5,923 nucleotides of DNA, from contig CAMAXB010000199.1 of NCBI GenBank assembly GCA_945862035.1, positions 1-5,923 on the forward strand, given 5' to 3'. The DNA is from Opitutus sp. GAS368 (GTDB lineage Bacteria > Verrucomicrobiota > Verrucomicrobiia > Opitutales > Opitutaceae). Below the pieces are notes generated by a model. It was not told the DNA's origin. It did no database searches and saw nothing but the letters and a program-made list of their open reading frames with translations. Shown piece by piece: positions 5,870-5,923 of the stretch. Positions within the stretch are counted from its first letter, which is position 1; the number at the start of each line of letters is the position of its first letter. The translations under genes were made by a program, and so were the position numbers.

Positions 5870-5923
5870 TTCGGCGAACGTGCCGGCCCGTGGCGCGAGA
5901 TGTCGAAATGAGCGAGGGAGAAT

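Larger units (their letters stand above)
5266..5923. other. Gene-free region upstream of the aminotransferase, rich in inverted repeats
   Basis: No convincing gene is seen on either strand in these 658 bp. Open frames across 5358-5825 exist on both strands, but they simply read through the two tandem repeat units and yield Arg/Pro/Ser-rich peptides. The promoter of the aminotransferase-chrA operon should lie here, but I see no pair of boxes good enough to mark. The last 50 bases hold nothing I recognise. A GAGGGAG run at 5914-5920 could be a ribosome site for a plus-strand gene starting beyond the window. Confidence 0.75.

Noticed and set aside
5908..5923. Start of a plus-strand gene (ATG AGC GAG GGA GAA)
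   Set aside because: Only five codons are visible and no ribosome site precedes it. The GAGGGAG inside it might itself be the ribosome site for a later start beyond the window.

Overview
The window suggests a GC-rich Gram-negative bacterium, most likely of the Verrucomicrobiota and probably Opitutaceae-like. The main clue is the large TonB-dependent receptor on the minus strand, whose mature N-terminus (ITMEAFSVTGSNIKRT) resembles the many receptors of that group. Supporting clues are the near absence of clear Shine-Dalgarno sequences and the high third-position GC. The assignment rests on remembered family resemblance, not on a search.

All three recognisable genes lie on the minus strand, so transcription runs from the high-numbered end towards position 1. 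From right to left: (1) positions 5266-5923 hold no convincing gene. They contain an imperfect long inverted repeat (5808-5869), two tandem copies of a roughly 187-bp hairpin-rich repeat (5430-5803) and a 25-bp perfect palindrome (5353-5377) just upstream of the next gene. (2) A class I PLP-dependent aminotransferase (4111-5265). (3) Only 27 bp further on, a long-chain chromate transporter of the ChrA/CHR family (2785-4083), probably in the same operon. (4) A gap of 398 bp (2387-2784) with a weak terminator-like hairpin after chrA, a symmetric double dyad and an AT-richer stretch. (5) A TonB-dependent outer-membrane receptor (1-2386) that runs off the left edge, so its C-terminus is missing.

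Functionally, the receptor would import an unknown siderophore, glycan or other ligand across the outer membrane using TonB energy. The aminotransferase would act in the cytoplasm on an amino acid and a 2-oxo acid. ChrA would sit in the inner membrane and export chromate. No obvious metabolic link joins the aminotransferase to ChrA.

The least ordinary part is the right-hand non-coding region. In the two repeat copies, one hairpin occupies the same position but differs in sequence at three base pairs, and all three are compensated on the other arm. This points to selection on structure. At the junction of the copies lies a 19-nt match to the usual bacterial tRNA-Ser 3' end (in antisense). I found no CRISPR array, complete tRNA or rRNA gene, transposase or phage gene.
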